Shown here: positions 48,124-57,105 of the stretch, in pieces
Position numbering within the stretch: position 1 is the stretch's first letter
Layout of the letters: every line of letters begins with the position of its first letter
Assembly: GCF_026125785.1 (NCBI RefSeq)
Contig: NZ_JAHCKL010000005.1
Coordinates: 165,398-229,397, forward strand
Direction: 5' to 3'
DNA from: Hydrogenophaga sp.
GTDB lineage: Bacteria > Pseudomonadota > Gammaproteobacteria > Burkholderiales > Burkholderiaceae_C
DNA: 64,000 bases
Notes under the pieces: model-generated
Seen by the model: the letters and a program-made list of their open reading frames with translations, nothing else
What the model was told of the DNA's origin: nothing
Database searches by the model: none
Position numbers and translations under genes: made by a program

Positions 48124-50397
48124 ATGCACGCACATCGTCGCGACCAAGACAACGATCACGACCACTCAGGCCACGGTCATGATGCCTGCTGCGCCCACGG
48201 CACCGGGCTACGCAGTGATGGGGCTGCGGCGTCTGTTGCCGCTTCAGCCTCCACCGGTGCGCAAACCTTTCGCATTCCAACGATGGACTGCGCGGCGGAG
48301 GAGGGCGAGATTCGGCACGCGCTGGCGGATCTCCCGGGTCTGAAGGGCCTGCACTTCCAGTTGGGCGCGCGCACCTTGACCATCGATGCGCCAGCTGACT
48401 CCATGCCTGACGCGTTGACACTGATCCGCCGGGCGGGCTTCAAGCCCGAGGCGCTTGCGCCTTTGGAAGGCGGGCCCGCGCATGCCCTGGACGATGGCCA
48501 TGACCACGCCAACCCTCAGGGTGGCTGGCGAGGGCTGACGCGCTATGTGCTGGCCTTGGTGCTGGCCGCGGGCGCCGAGTTGATCGCCTACCTGGCACCG
48601 CCGGGGTGGCTGGCTTCTGTCTCGGGCATGGCGCTGGCGGCCGCAGCGATCGCGCTCGCCGGCTTCTCCACCTATGTGAAGGGGCTGGCCGCGTTGCGCC
48701 GCCTGCGGTTGAACATCAACGCGTTGATGACGGTGGCGGTGACCGGCGCGTTTCTCATCGGCCAATGGCCGGAGGCAGCGATGGTGATGGCGCTGTACGC
48801 CATTGCCGAGTTGATCGAGGCGCGGTCGATAGACCGTGCGCGCAACGCGATCAAGGGTTTGCTGGACATGACGCCCGAGACGGCCGACGTGCGGCAGGCG
48901 GATGGCAGCTGGCTTCGGTCGGACGCCAAGACGGTGGCGGTTGGCGCCATCGTGCGGGTCAAGCCTGGTGAGCGGGTGCCGCTGGATGGCGTGGTGGTGT
49001 CGGGGACGACGGCGATCGACCAGGCGGCTGTCACGGGCGAAAGCATCCCGGTGGACAAGGCGGTCGGGGACCCTGTGTTCGCGGGCACCATCAATGCCAC
49101 CAGTGCCTTTGAACTGCGTGTGAGCGCACCCGCGAACAACACTTTGCTGGCGCGCATCATCCATGCAGTCGAGCAGGCGCAGGGGTCGCGCGCGCCGACA
49201 CAGCAGTTCGTGGACCGTTTCGCGGCGGTGTACACGCCCGCGGTGTTCGTGCTGGCGCTGGCGGTCTGCCTGCTGGCGCCGCCCTTGCTGGGCTGGACTT
49301 GGCTGCAGGCGGTCTACAAGGCCCTGGTGCTGCTGGTCATTGCCTGCCCTTGCGCGCTGGTGATTTCCACGCCGGTCACGGTCGTCAGCGGGCTGGCCGC
49401 CGCGGCGCGGCGGGGCATCCTGATCAAAGGAGGCGTCCATCTGGAGAACGCGCGGCGTATACGGGCCGTAGCCCTGGACAAGACGGGCACGATCACCGAG
49501 GGCAAGCCCCGGCTGGTGGCGGTGGAGGTACTGGCTTCGAGCCAGCCTGAAGCGCAGGTGCGGTCCTGGGCCGCGCAATTGGCTGGCTATTCGGATCATC
49601 CGGTTTCCAGGGCGATAGCGCAGGGGCTGGGGGAGCCGCAGACCGGCGTGTTGGACGGGTTTACGGTGCTGGCCGGCCGTGGTGTGCAGGCCCGTGTGGA
49701 AGACGCGGATCTCGTCCTGGGCAATCACCGTCTGATCGAAGAGCGTGGTCTGTGCAGCCCCGAGATCGAGGCGCGGCTGGCCGTGCACGAGGCGCAAGGC
49801 CGTACCCTGACCATGCTGGCTTCGCCGCAGGAGGTGCTGGCGATCTTCGCGGTGGCCGACACCATCAAGGAGAGTTCCCGCGAAGCCCTGGCGGAGCTGC
49901 ACGCACTGGGCGTGGCGTCGGTGATGCTGACGGGTGACAACCCCGCCACGGCTGCGGCCATTGCGCGTGAGGCGGGCATAGACGACGCGCGTGGCAATCT
50001 CCTGCCCGAAGACAAGCTGAACGCCATCGAGGGCTTGCAGGCGCAGCATGGCTTTGTGGCGATGACCGGCGACGGCATCAACGACGCGCCCGCGCTGGCC
50101 CGGGCCGACATGGGGTTTGCCATGGGGGGCAGCGGAACCGACACCGCGATGGAGGCCGCCGATGTCGTCATCATGAACGACGACTTGCGGCGCATTCCGC
50201 AGACCATCCGGCTTTCGCGGCGCACGCAGGCGATCCTGGTGCAGAACATCAGCCTTGCACTGGGCATCAAAGGCGTCTTCCTGGTGTTGGCCGTGCTGGG
50301 CAGCGCGAGCATGTGGATGGCGGTTTTCGCCGATATGGGCGCGAGCCTGCTGGTGGTTGCCAACGGGCTTCGCGTCCTGCGTGGCCGGCCTTCCTGA
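48124..50397 (+). CDS. cadA: Cd/Zn/Pb-type P1B ATPase
   Basis: This 757-residue heavy-metal exporter has a His-rich N-terminus (HDHSGHGHDACCAHG) and one metal-binding domain with MDCAAEE (Cys56, CxxE type). The membrane motif CPC lies at 408-410, the phosphorylation site DKTGTITEG at 452, the HP motif SDHPVSRAI follows, and the hinge is GDGINDAPALARADMGFAMG. The CPC plus CxxE pattern fits Zn/Cd/Pb exporters (CadA/ZntA/PbrA). The ATG at 48124 is chosen because the promoter places the transcript start after the in-frame ATG at 48088. The gene converges with the dsbA-like gene. Gene name is by family, and the exact metal is unknown. Confidence 0.93.
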   Translation: MHAHRRDQDNDHDHSGHGHDACCAHGTGLRSDGAAASVAASASTGAQTFRIPTMDCAAEEGEIRHALADLPGLKGLHFQLGARTLTIDAPADSMPDALTLIRRAGFKPEALAPLEGGPAHALDDGHDHANPQGGWRGLTRYVLALVLAAGAELIAYLAPPGWLASVSGMALAAAAIALAGFSTYVKGLAALRRLRLNINALMTVAVTGAFLIGQWPEAAMVMALYAIAELIEARSIDRARNAIKGLLDMTPETADVRQADGSWLRSDAKTVAVGAIVRVKPGERVPLDGVVVSGTTAIDQAAVTGESIPVDKAVGDPVFAGTINATSAFELRVSAPANNTLLARIIHAVEQAQGSRAPTQQFVDRFAAVYTPAVFVLALAVCLLAPPLLGWTWLQAVYKALVLLVIACPCALVISTPVTVVSGLAAAARRGILIKGGVHLENARRIRAVALDKTGTITEGKPRLVAVEVLASSQPEAQVRSWAAQLAGYSDHPVSRAIAQGLGEPQTGVLDGFTVLAGRGVQARVEDADLVLGNHRLIEERGLCSPEIEARLAVHEAQGRTLTMLASPQEVLAIFAVADTIKESSREALAELHALGVASVMLTGDNPATAAAIAREAGIDDARGNLLPEDKLNAIEGLQAQHGFVAMTGDGINDAPALARADMGFAMGGSGTDTAMEAADVVIMNDDLRRIPQTIRLSRRTQAILVQNISLALGIKGVFLVLAVLGSASMWMAVFADMGASLLVVANGLRVLRGRPS

Positions 50398-50403
50398 TGC
50401 GCG

Positions 50404-51066
50404 TTACTTCTGCGGTGCTGTCCTGGCCACTTCCTGCGCGACCAGCGCAGCGAGTTGCTCGGGTCCAAAGCTGGGCAGAGGCCGGCCGTTGACGAAGAAG
50501 GTCGGCGTGCGGGTGACCTTGAGTGCAGTGAGGTCTTCGATGTCCTGTTGAAGCAGGGCCTGCATCTCCGGGCGCTGCATGTCCGCGCTGGCGCGGTCCA
50601 CGTCGAGCCCCGCCTGGACCGCCGCGGGTAGGGCCAGTGCCGGATCGGGCTGGCCATGGTCGGCCCAACGGGGCTGGGCTTCCAGCACGGCCTCGAGCAC
50701 CGCCTGGTAGCGGCCCTGTTTGCGGGCGGCCTCCAGCAGCTTGACGACCTGGTCCGAGCCAGGGTGGAAAGGTGCGTAGCGGATGACCAGTTTCACCTGG
50801 GTCGGGTACCGGGCCAGGAGGTCCTTGACGATGGGGTAGAAGGCTCGACACGTTTCGCAGGCTGGGTCGAAGAACTCCACGATGGTGACGGGCGCCATCT
50901 GCGGACCGATGACCGGCGAGTGCATGCGGACCAGGCGTTCTCGTTCGATCTGGACTTGCTCTTCCTGTGCGGCCTGTTCGCGCTTCTGGTAGGTGTTCAT
51001 GCCGAGAAAGAAGAAGGCCAGCAGGACGGCCAGCAGGCCGAGCACGGCGATTTTCTTGGTGTTCAT
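50404..51066 (-). CDS. DsbA-like thiol:disulfide oxidoreductase
   Basis: This 220-residue membrane-anchored or exported thioredoxin-fold protein has an N-terminal helix IAVLGLLAVLLAFFFLGM, active site CETC in VEFFDPACETCRAFYPIVKDLL and cis-Pro in KVTRTPTFFVNG. It should introduce or isomerise disulfides in the periplasm. The start overlaps the dsbB gene end by 4 bp, so the two form a pair. The position next to a metal ATPase and a His/Cys-rich secreted protein suggests thiol maintenance under metal stress. Confidence 0.9.
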   Translation of the reverse strand: MNTKKIAVLGLLAVLLAFFFLGMNTYQKREQAAQEEQVQIERERLVRMHSPVIGPQMAPVTIVEFFDPACETCRAFYPIVKDLLARYPTQVKLVIRYAPFHPGSDQVVKLLEAARKQGRYQAVLEAVLEAQPRWADHGQPDPALALPAAVQAGLDVDRASADMQRPEMQALLQQDIEDLTALKVTRTPTFFVNGRPLPSFGPEQLAALVAQEVARTAPQK

Positions 51067-51497
51067 GAGCGGGTCTTTCGGAGGTAGGTGATCAAAAGGA
51101 GCGTGATGGCGAGAAAGGCCACCAGGGACAGCCAGGGAATCTGGATGCCATCGAGGATGTCGAGCTTCTGGCGTGCGCACGAGGGGCCCGTGCCGCACGG
51201 TACCCACCACGCCGGAACCCAGCCGGCCACGAGGGCGGTGTGGTAGGCCGCCAGCGCTGTGCCCGAGGCGGCCAGGGGCAGTGCGTAGAGGGCGCCTTGC
51301 CGTTCACCCCGGTATGCCGCCATACCGAGCATGACCGCCAGGGGGAACATGCAGATGCGCTGGTACCAGCACAGCAGGCAGGGCGTCATGCCCATGACCT
51401 CACCGATGAACAGCGCGGCCAGCGTGGACAGGAGGGCGATGGCCCAGGCGGCCGTGAGCCACCCCCAGGCCCGCGTCGGGATGTGTGTTGTTGGCAT
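51063..51497 (-). CDS. dsbB: Disulfide bond formation protein DsbB
   Basis: This 144-residue inner-membrane protein has four helices. The first Cys pair lies in MTPCLLCWYQRICMF and the second in PCGTGPSCARQKLD, matching DsbB, which reoxidises DsbA with quinone. It is encoded directly before the DsbA-like partner, with ATG start and an 87-bp gap from the His/Cys-rich gene upstream. Confidence 0.92.
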   Translation of the reverse strand: MPTTHIPTRAWGWLTAAWAIALLSTLAALFIGEVMGMTPCLLCWYQRICMFPLAVMLGMAAYRGERQGALYALPLAASGTALAAYHTALVAGWVPAWWVPCGTGPSCARQKLDILDGIQIPWLSLVAFLAITLLLITYLRKTRS

Positions 51498-51584
51498 GGA
51501 ATGCAGCCTTGTTTCGGAAACGGTGCAGTGGTTGCCCGCGGTGCGCGGGCAATCCGTTCGAACAGGCCGGCGCGGAGGGGCAGG

Positions 51585-51938
51585 TCAGGTGCGTGCCTGC
51601 CACAGCGCGCCGGCTTGGCGGCGCCACTGCGGGCGCTCCGGCGGTGCCTGCCATGGTGAGGGCAGGTTGGGCGCTGCGCGCGCAAGAAGCCGCGTGGCCG
51701 GGCCGGTGGGGAGCGCAGGGGGTCCGTCCGGCAATGTCGCCATGCAGTTGGCATGGCACGCGCTGCAGTCGAGATCCACGGTGTCCGCTGCGACGGTGCC
51801 GTGTGCGCAATGACCCGGATTGGAGGACGGGCTGCTGGCGCCGTGGGACAGCGTTGCGTGAGAGGCGCATGCCATCGCCGCTGCCATCGTGAATGACAAC
51901 AGGATCAGCAGCAACAACAAGACAGAGCGCACACGCAT
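51585..51938 (-). CDS. Small secreted His/Cys-rich protein (CzcI/DUF2946-like)
   Basis: This 117-residue protein has a signal peptide (RVRSVLLLLLILLSFTMAAAMA) followed by a His/Cys-rich stretch ASHATLSH...HCAHG...DCSACHANC. The pattern resembles CzcI/DUF2946 proteins found with metal-efflux genes. The rest is basic and Pro-rich with no domain I can name. Its neighbours (DsbB, DsbA and a Cd/Zn/Pb ATPase) support a metal-related periplasmic role. Binding of metal by the Cys/His residues is inferred. Confidence 0.65.
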   Translation of the reverse strand: MRVRSVLLLLLILLSFTMAAAMACASHATLSHGASSPSSNPGHCAHGTVAADTVDLDCSACHANCMATLPDGPPALPTGPATRLLARAAPNLPSPWQAPPERPQWRRQAGALWQART

Positions 51939-51947
51939 GACGCGATT

Positions 51948-52562
51948 CTAAGAAGGGTCCTGTGTGGGAGGGCGCGTATTCCTCGGGGGCTCGGACCGTG
52001 CACGCAGGCGTTTTCGGCGCACCCAGCGCGTTCGCAGTACCCACAGGCCGTTGGTGATGAAGAAGGCCGCAAGGCCGCCGACGGTGGCCATCAATGCCAG
52101 GCCGAGCGCCAGTGGCTTGCCCACGTTGCCGAACCGGTGCCACCAGAGGGACAGGCGTTCGCCCAGGCTTCTCGACTGGGCCGCCTCAGGCTCTTGGTGA
52201 ACGGCCTGCAACTGTTGCATGGCCACATCGTCAGGCGCAGGGGCTTCGCCCAGCAACGCCTTTCCCAGCCGGTAGGCAGCGTAGTAGACCGGGCCGAACG
52301 TCACTGGGTTCGTCACCAGTGTGCTGGCCACGGCGACGGGCAGGTTGGCGCGCAACGCCACCGCCAGCGCGGCCGAAGCGGGGATCTGCGCAAACGGAAT
52401 CAACAGACCAAAAAAGATCCCCAGTGCCAGCCCCAGGGCAACACCTTTGCGGTTGAGATGCCAGAGCCGGGGGTGATGGATGACCGGGCCCATCCAGCGC
52501 AGCCAGCGGTTGCGTTGCAGGGTTTCGGGGCTGGGCAACCAGCGTCCAAGTCGTTCTTTCAT
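51948..52562 (-). CDS. DUF2062-family membrane protein
   Basis: This 204-residue protein has the DUF2062 pattern: W-rich N-terminus (LWHLNRKGVALGLALGIFFGLLIPFAQI), then PASAALAVALRANLPVAVASTLVTNPVTFGPVYYAAYRLG, and a last helix ALGLALMATVGGLAAFFITNGLW with a basic tail. Function is unknown; it is widespread beside translation or cell-envelope genes. Its stop is 10 bp from the start of the His/Cys-rich gene, and it is divergent from the pseudouridine synthase by ~56 bp. Confidence 0.85.
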   Translation of the reverse strand: MKERLGRWLPSPETLQRNRWLRWMGPVIHHPRLWHLNRKGVALGLALGIFFGLLIPFAQIPASAALAVALRANLPVAVASTLVTNPVTFGPVYYAAYRLGKALLGEAPAPDDVAMQQLQAVHQEPEAAQSRSLGERLSLWWHRFGNVGKPLALGLALMATVGGLAAFFITNGLWVLRTRWVRRKRLRARSEPPRNTRPPTQDPS

Positions 52563-52618
52563 GAGGTGTTTTTCAGCTCGCCTGAGGCGTAGGGTGCAGC
52601 AGCGACAATCGGGCCACC

Positions 52619-53365
52619 ATGATGCAGTTGCAGGACATCCTTTTTTCTCAGGGCTTCGGGACGCGCCGCATATGCAGCGGCCTGGTTCAGCAGGGACTGG
52701 TCAGTGTGGGCGATGAGGCTTCGCCATGTACCGATCCGACGGCTCTTTTCGAGGAAAAGGGCCTATGTTTTCGCGTGCAGGGCGAGTCCTGGCAATACCA
52801 GTTGCGTGCCTATCTGATGCTGAACAAGCCTGCAGGTTTCGAGTGTTCGCACAAACCGGGCGCGCATCCGAGCGTTTATACGCTGCTGCCAGCGCCGCTG
52901 CGTGCGCGCGGAGGCGGCGCGGCAGCCGGTGTCCAGGCCGTGGGCCGCCTGGATCACGACACGACGGGCCTCTTGCTGCTGTCCGACGATGGCCAGTTCA
53001 TCCACCGCATGACCTCTCCGCGCCACCATGTACCCAAGGTCTACGAGGCACAGGTGAAACACCCGCTGGATGCACGTCAGGTGCGCCGGCTTCTGGACGG
53101 CGTGGTTCTTGACGACGATCCCGCCGCGGTGCGGGCGCAGGACTGCGTGGCGGTGAACGAACACCATCTGCGCATGACGCTCACCGAGGGCAAGTACCAC
53201 CAGGTCAAGCGCATGGTGGCAGCGGTCGGCAACCGTGTGGAGGGATTGCACCGCAGCGCGATCGGGACGCTGGTGCTGACCCCGGAACTGCCCGAAGGGC
53301 AGTGGCGCTGGCTGACGCCGGACGAGGTGCTTGCGCTCACGCGCAAGCGTGAGAAGGCCGCTTAG
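52619..53365 (+). CDS. RsuA-family rRNA pseudouridine synthase
   Basis: This 248-residue enzyme has an S4-like N-terminus (LQDILFSQGFGTRRICSGLVQQGLVSV) and the RsuA-family catalytic motif GRLDHDTTGLLLLSDDG with Asp in RLDxDTxG. RsuA makes pseudouridine 516 in 16S rRNA; related RluB/RluE act on 23S. The downstream YHQVKRMVAAVGNRVEGLHRSAIG is typical of RsuA. The stop codon overlaps the start of a short palindrome shared with 26257. Confidence 0.9.
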   Translation: MMQLQDILFSQGFGTRRICSGLVQQGLVSVGDEASPCTDPTALFEEKGLCFRVQGESWQYQLRAYLMLNKPAGFECSHKPGAHPSVYTLLPAPLRARGGGAAAGVQAVGRLDHDTTGLLLLSDDGQFIHRMTSPRHHVPKVYEAQVKHPLDARQVRRLLDGVVLDDDPAAVRAQDCVAVNEHHLRMTLTEGKYHQVKRMVAAVGNRVEGLHRSAIGTLVLTPELPEGQWRWLTPDEVLALTRKREKAA

Positions 53366-53380
53366 GGCCTGTTCGCCCTA
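53363..53380. repeat. Second copy of the TAGGGCCTGTTCRCCCTA palindrome
   Basis: TAGGGCCTGTTCGCCCTA differs at one position from the copy at 26257-26274. It begins with the TAG stop of the pseudouridine synthase gene and reaches into the 3' end of the convergent DUF2726 gene. Confidence 0.6.
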
Positions 53381-54124
53381 GAGAAGGTCGCCCTTGCGGC
53401 TGTCCAGCGGCATGAGGAAAGAGTTCTCCGGCCACTGCGAGTTGAAGTCGCTGCGCGGGAAATCGCTGCGCGGGTCTCCGCCGGTGGTGCTGTTGGGCCA
53501 GTTGGACAACGGGCCGAAATCGCTGTTGCGGCTGCTGCGCTGGCGTGTGAGGGCGGTGCGCAGGTTGGCCTGAGCGGCGATGATGGCGCGCTCTTCCATT
53601 TCGCGCTCGCGCATCGCCTGGCTGAGGGTCGACTCACCCAGGAATTCACCCCGAATCTCGGCCACCGTGGGCAGGCTGTTGGAGCGCACCACCCAGTAGG
53701 GCAGTCCACATTGGGTGAGCAGAGAGTGCTTGAGCGCGCGCGTGCTGCGCGGCAAGCCCGCGCTGCCCGGCACGTCCAGGCAACCGAGCACGCGGCCGTC
53801 TGAGCGACAGACCGTGAAGGTGCAGTACACGCCGCCCAGCAACTTGTACCACTCCATGCCTTGTTCCTTGTTGCGCGGCAGGGTGAAGCGCGTGACCGGC
53901 AGCTTGATCATGACGTGGTGGTCGTAGAACGCTCGCGCCAGCCAGTGCCAGACCCGGGCCTCCTCGCTGTTGGCCAGGGCGCGCGTGCTCAGTGGCCAGT
54001 GTTTGGGGATGCGTCGCCGCTCACGGGCCTGCCTGTCCGTCCACCAGCGGTGCGCCAGCGCCCCCAGCGCCAGCAGGGCGGGGGCGAGCAGGGCAAGCAG
54101 CCAGGGGTTGTTCCATTCGATCAT
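53378..54124 (-). CDS. DUF2726 protein with N-terminal membrane helix
   Basis: This 248-residue protein has an N-terminal transmembrane segment (WLLALLAPALLALGALAHRWW) and a DUF2726-type domain related to restriction-endonuclease-like folds (WHWLARAFYDHHVMIKLPVTRFTL, FTVCRSDGRVLGCLDVPGS, LTQCGLPYWVVRSNSLPTVAEIRGEFL). The C-terminal 60 residues are low-complexity, rich in Ser, Asn and Phe. DUF2726 proteins have no settled function. ATG at 54124; a possible alternative start lies 11 codons upstream. Confidence 0.75.
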   Translation of the reverse strand: MIEWNNPWLLALLAPALLALGALAHRWWTDRQARERRRIPKHWPLSTRALANSEEARVWHWLARAFYDHHVMIKLPVTRFTLPRNKEQGMEWYKLLGGVYCTFTVCRSDGRVLGCLDVPGSAGLPRSTRALKHSLLTQCGLPYWVVRSNSLPTVAEIRGEFLGESTLSQAMREREMEERAIIAAQANLRTALTRQRSSRNSDFGPLSNWPNSTTGGDPRSDFPRSDFNSQWPENSFLMPLDSRKGDLL

Positions 54125-54307
54125 GGTGACGGGCAGTGGGGAGGGAATTTGTATCAAAGTGTAGGTGTTTGCCGCGAAAACGGCGAATGCTGTCGCTTGT
54201 CCGCACGAGCCGGGCGTGAATTCCTTGGGGTTTGTACGAAGTTTGCGAAGTTTGACAGGGTGTCCGTCGGCATTTGATGGCTGACCTGGCCCCTCGCCGT
54301 GTCGCAG

Positions 54308-55132
54308 TCAGTCCACTGTCTCGAGGAATGTGCGCAACGCGGCCGTCGCCGCGTCCGGCTGGTCCGTATGTGGGCTGTGGCCGCAGTCGGGGAGTCCGGT
54401 GATGCACGCCTGGGGAGCGGCCGCTTCGATCGCGCGCAACTGGGCCATCGTGCCGTATTCGTCGCCCAGACCCTGGACGAGGCACAGCGGTGCCCGGATC
54501 CGGCCGCATTCGCCGCGGATGTCGTAGGCCGCGAACGCCGGGTCCAGCCAGATATCGTTCCACTGCCAGAAGGCGTTGTCGACGTCCGCGTGGTAGCGGG
54601 CGAGCCGGGCGCGCAGCCCCGCAGGGCTGTCGCCCCCGCTCAGATACAGATCCCGGGCCTGCGAGATGGCGCGCAGAGAGACGTCTTCCACGATGACGTG
54701 CGGGGCCATGGCAATGCAGGCCGCCACCGGGTGCTGGCTGGCATGGAGCAGTGAGATCGTCGCGCCGTCGGAGTGGCCCACCAGCACCGGTGGCCGCGTC
54801 ACACCCAGCGCGGCCAGCACGGCGGGCAACACGCGCCAGGCCTCGCGGTGCATGTAGTCAGGCAGGTGCCGGCCGCTGGACCAGAAGCCCAGATCCACGG
54901 GGTCGCCGCGCACATCGGGAATTGGGTCCGATTGGCCATAGCCCCGACGCGAATACAGCCAGCCGGTCCGGCCGCTGGCTTCACAGAGTTCGCGTGGCCA
55001 GTGTCTGCCGCGCTGCTGCCACATGGCCACGCTGCCCAGGCCTTCGTGCAGGAAGATCAGTGGCGCCCGGTCGTTGGGCCCCGGAATGTGGGCGACTTCC
55101 AGCCCCACGCCCTCGATCTCTATGCGGTTCAT
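54308..55132 (-). CDS. Alpha/beta hydrolase
   Basis: This 274-residue alpha/beta hydrolase has an oxyanion segment FLHEGLGSVAMW, nucleophile elbow VGHSDGATISLL (Ser), acid region LVQGLGDEYG (Asp) and catalytic His in LPDCGHSPHTDQP. It fits small-ester or C-C-bond hydrolases. It is divergent from the EI24 gene, and nothing nearby fixes the substrate. The 183 bp between its end and the DUF2726 gene contain no gene I can see. Confidence 0.9.
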   Translation of the reverse strand: MNRIEIEGVGLEVAHIPGPNDRAPLIFLHEGLGSVAMWQQRGRHWPRELCEASGRTGWLYSRRGYGQSDPIPDVRGDPVDLGFWSSGRHLPDYMHREAWRVLPAVLAALGVTRPPVLVGHSDGATISLLHASQHPVAACIAMAPHVIVEDVSLRAISQARDLYLSGGDSPAGLRARLARYHADVDNAFWQWNDIWLDPAFAAYDIRGECGRIRAPLCLVQGLGDEYGTMAQLRAIEAAAPQACITGLPDCGHSPHTDQPDAATAALRTFLETVD

Positions 55133-55201
55133 GCCACCGATCGTAACGGGCTCGCTGTCTGGCGACAGCGGGGGCCTTGCGTTGCCTGTATTCTTGCCGC
55201 C

Positions 55202-56107
55202 ATGTCGCAGCTCTTCGACTCCTTCTGGCGCGCGGTGATGTACTGCGTGCATCCGCGCGTGATCGCGCTGTCTTTCCTCCCCCTGATTCTCATGGTGGCC
55301 TTGTCTTTTGGACTCGGTTACTTCTTCTGGGACAGCGCGGTGGCATCGGTCACTTCCTGGCTGGAGGCCTTCGATCTGGTGCAAGCCTTTCTGGGCTGGC
55401 TGGACCGGGTGGGCGCGGGTTCCCTGCGGGTGGTGTTCGCTCCGTTGCTGGTGCTGGTGCTGGCCACGCCCATCATCGTCCTGCTGTGCTTGCTGCTGGT
55501 CGCCATGTTCATGACGCCTGCCATGGTGGAACTGGTCGGCCAGCGGCGCTTTCCCACTCTGGAGCGCAAGCACGGCGGTTCGCTGGTGGTGAGCGTGCTG
55601 TGGTCCTTGGGGTCCACCCTGCTGGCGGTGGTGGTGCTGGTGCTGTCCATGCCGCTGTGGCTGGTGCCGCCCTTGGTGCTCATCCTGCCACCCCTGATCT
55701 GGGGCTGGCTGACCTACCGGGTGTTCGCCTTCGACGCCTTGGCCACCCACGCGAGCAGCGAGGAGCGCAAGCTCATCCTGCGCGAGAACCGTGGCAGCCT
55801 GCTGCTCATGGGCGTGCTCAGCGGCTATCTGGGTGCTGCGCCCAGCCTGTTGTGGGCATCGGGTGCCATGTTCATCGCGCTGGCGCCGGTCCTGGTGCCC
55901 GTGGCCATCTGGATCTACACGCTCGTGTTCGCGTTCTCCTCGCTGTGGTTCGCGCACTACGCATTGACGGCACTGCAGCGCCTGCGCGCGCGAGTGCCTG
56001 TTGAAGTCGTGGACGAGGCCCCGCTGGCGCCGGACTTGGGCGCGCAGGCACCTGAACTTCCCGCGCCCGGCCCGGCCCCCTCCCATCCGCCCCTTCCGAA
56101 CCCATGA
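55202..56107 (+). CDS. EI24/CysZ-family membrane protein
   Basis: This 301-residue membrane protein of the EI24 family (related to the sulfate permease CysZ) has at least five hydrophobic helices, such as VIALSFLPLILMVALSFGLGYFF, VVFAPLLVLVLATPIIVLLCLLLVAMF and ALAPVLVPVAIWIYTLVFAF. Typical EI24 pieces are FFWDSAVASVTSW and WGWLTYRVFAFDALATHAS. A Pro/Ala-rich C-terminus follows. The stop overlaps the CinA-like gene (ATGA). Confidence 0.85.
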   Translation: MSQLFDSFWRAVMYCVHPRVIALSFLPLILMVALSFGLGYFFWDSAVASVTSWLEAFDLVQAFLGWLDRVGAGSLRVVFAPLLVLVLATPIIVLLCLLLVAMFMTPAMVELVGQRRFPTLERKHGGSLVVSVLWSLGSTLLAVVVLVLSMPLWLVPPLVLILPPLIWGWLTYRVFAFDALATHASSEERKLILRENRGSLLLMGVLSGYLGAAPSLLWASGAMFIALAPVLVPVAIWIYTLVFAFSSLWFAHYALTALQRLRARVPVEVVDEAPLAPDLGAQAPELPAPGPAPSHPPLPNP

Positions 56108-56919
56108 CACCCGCATTCGGCCTGATCATCATTGGCGACGAGATCCTCTCCGGCAAGCGCAGCGACAAGCATCTTTCCAAGGTGATCGAGCTGTTGTCGC
56201 AGCGGGGGCTCTCGCTGGCCTGGGCCCGTTTTGTGGGCGATGAGCGCGAGCGCATCACCGGCACGCTGCGCGAGGCCTTCGCGGGGAGCGACGTCGTGTT
56301 CAGTTGTGGCGGCATTGGCGCCACGCCCGATGACCATACGCGCCAGTGCGCTGCTGCCGCGCTGGGGCTGGAATTGGCCCTGCACCCGCAGGCGCGCGAT
56401 CTCATCGAATCCCGCATGCGTGACATGGCCGCGGAGCGGGGGGAGGTGTTCGAGCCGACGCGGCCGGACAACGTGCACCGCTACAACATGGGGGTGTTTC
56501 CGGTGGGCTCGCGCATCATCGAGAACCCCTACAACAAGATTCCCGGCTTCAGCTGTGACGGACCGGGTGGCGGGACGGTGCACTTTTTACCAGGCTTTCC
56601 CGTTATGGCCTGGCCCATGATCGAGGGTGTGCTGGATCGCCAATACGCCCACCTGGGACGTCGGGGGGCGTGGATGGAGCGATCGGTGATCGTCTTCGGT
56701 GCCATGGAGGCCACCCTCACGCCCCTGATGGAGCAGATCGAACGGGCCCATCCGGTGAAGGTGTTCAGCCTGCCCAGTGTCGACCATCCCGAGTACGGCC
56801 GCCACATCGAACTGGGCGTCAAGGGTGGCCCGGACGCGGTGGCTGCCGCCTACCCTGAACTGCTGGCGGGGCTGCAAGCCCATGGTGCACAAACTGGCCC
56901 CGAAATGGTGCGTTCCTGA
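56104..56919 (+). CDS. CinA-like molybdopterin-binding-domain protein
   Basis: This 271-residue protein has the MoCF/CinA N-terminal domain (FGLIIIGDEILSGKRSDKHLSKVIELLSQRGLSLAW; GSDVVFSCGGIGATPDDHTRQCAAAALG). It lacks the C-terminal nicotinamide-nucleotide deamidase domain of full CinA. Such short versions are common and are often annotated as competence/damage-inducible protein A. The function may be in NMN/ADP-ribose or cofactor recycling, but this is uncertain. It is coupled to the EI24 gene. Confidence 0.85.
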   Translation: MTPAFGLIIIGDEILSGKRSDKHLSKVIELLSQRGLSLAWARFVGDERERITGTLREAFAGSDVVFSCGGIGATPDDHTRQCAAAALGLELALHPQARDLIESRMRDMAAERGEVFEPTRPDNVHRYNMGVFPVGSRIIENPYNKIPGFSCDGPGGGTVHFLPGFPVMAWPMIEGVLDRQYAHLGRRGAWMERSVIVFGAMEATLTPLMEQIERAHPVKVFSLPSVDHPEYGRHIELGVKGGPDAVAAAYPELLAGLQAHGAQTGPEMVRS

Positions 56920-56948
56920 GCCTTGTCTCCGGTGCTTCACACTGTGAA

Positions 56949-56965
56949 TGCACTGTTGTAGTGCA
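56949..56965. promoter_or_regulatory. NtrC binding site upstream of glnA
   Basis: TGCACT-GTTGT-AGTGCA is symmetric and fits the NtrC consensus TGCACC-N5-GGTGCA closely. It lies about 140 bp upstream of the sigma-54 promoter, a normal enhancer distance. Confidence 0.85.
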
Positions 56966-57105
56966 TTTTGTGGTCTGAGAATGCGGCTTGGTGCGCGCTT
57001 GCTGGAAAACGGGGCTGGGTCCTGCCACGCCGAACCTTTGTGGCGCATGGACTGCGCCATAATCCGGGGCGCCCTTTGCCAGGGGCATACCGATGGACCC
57101 GACGG

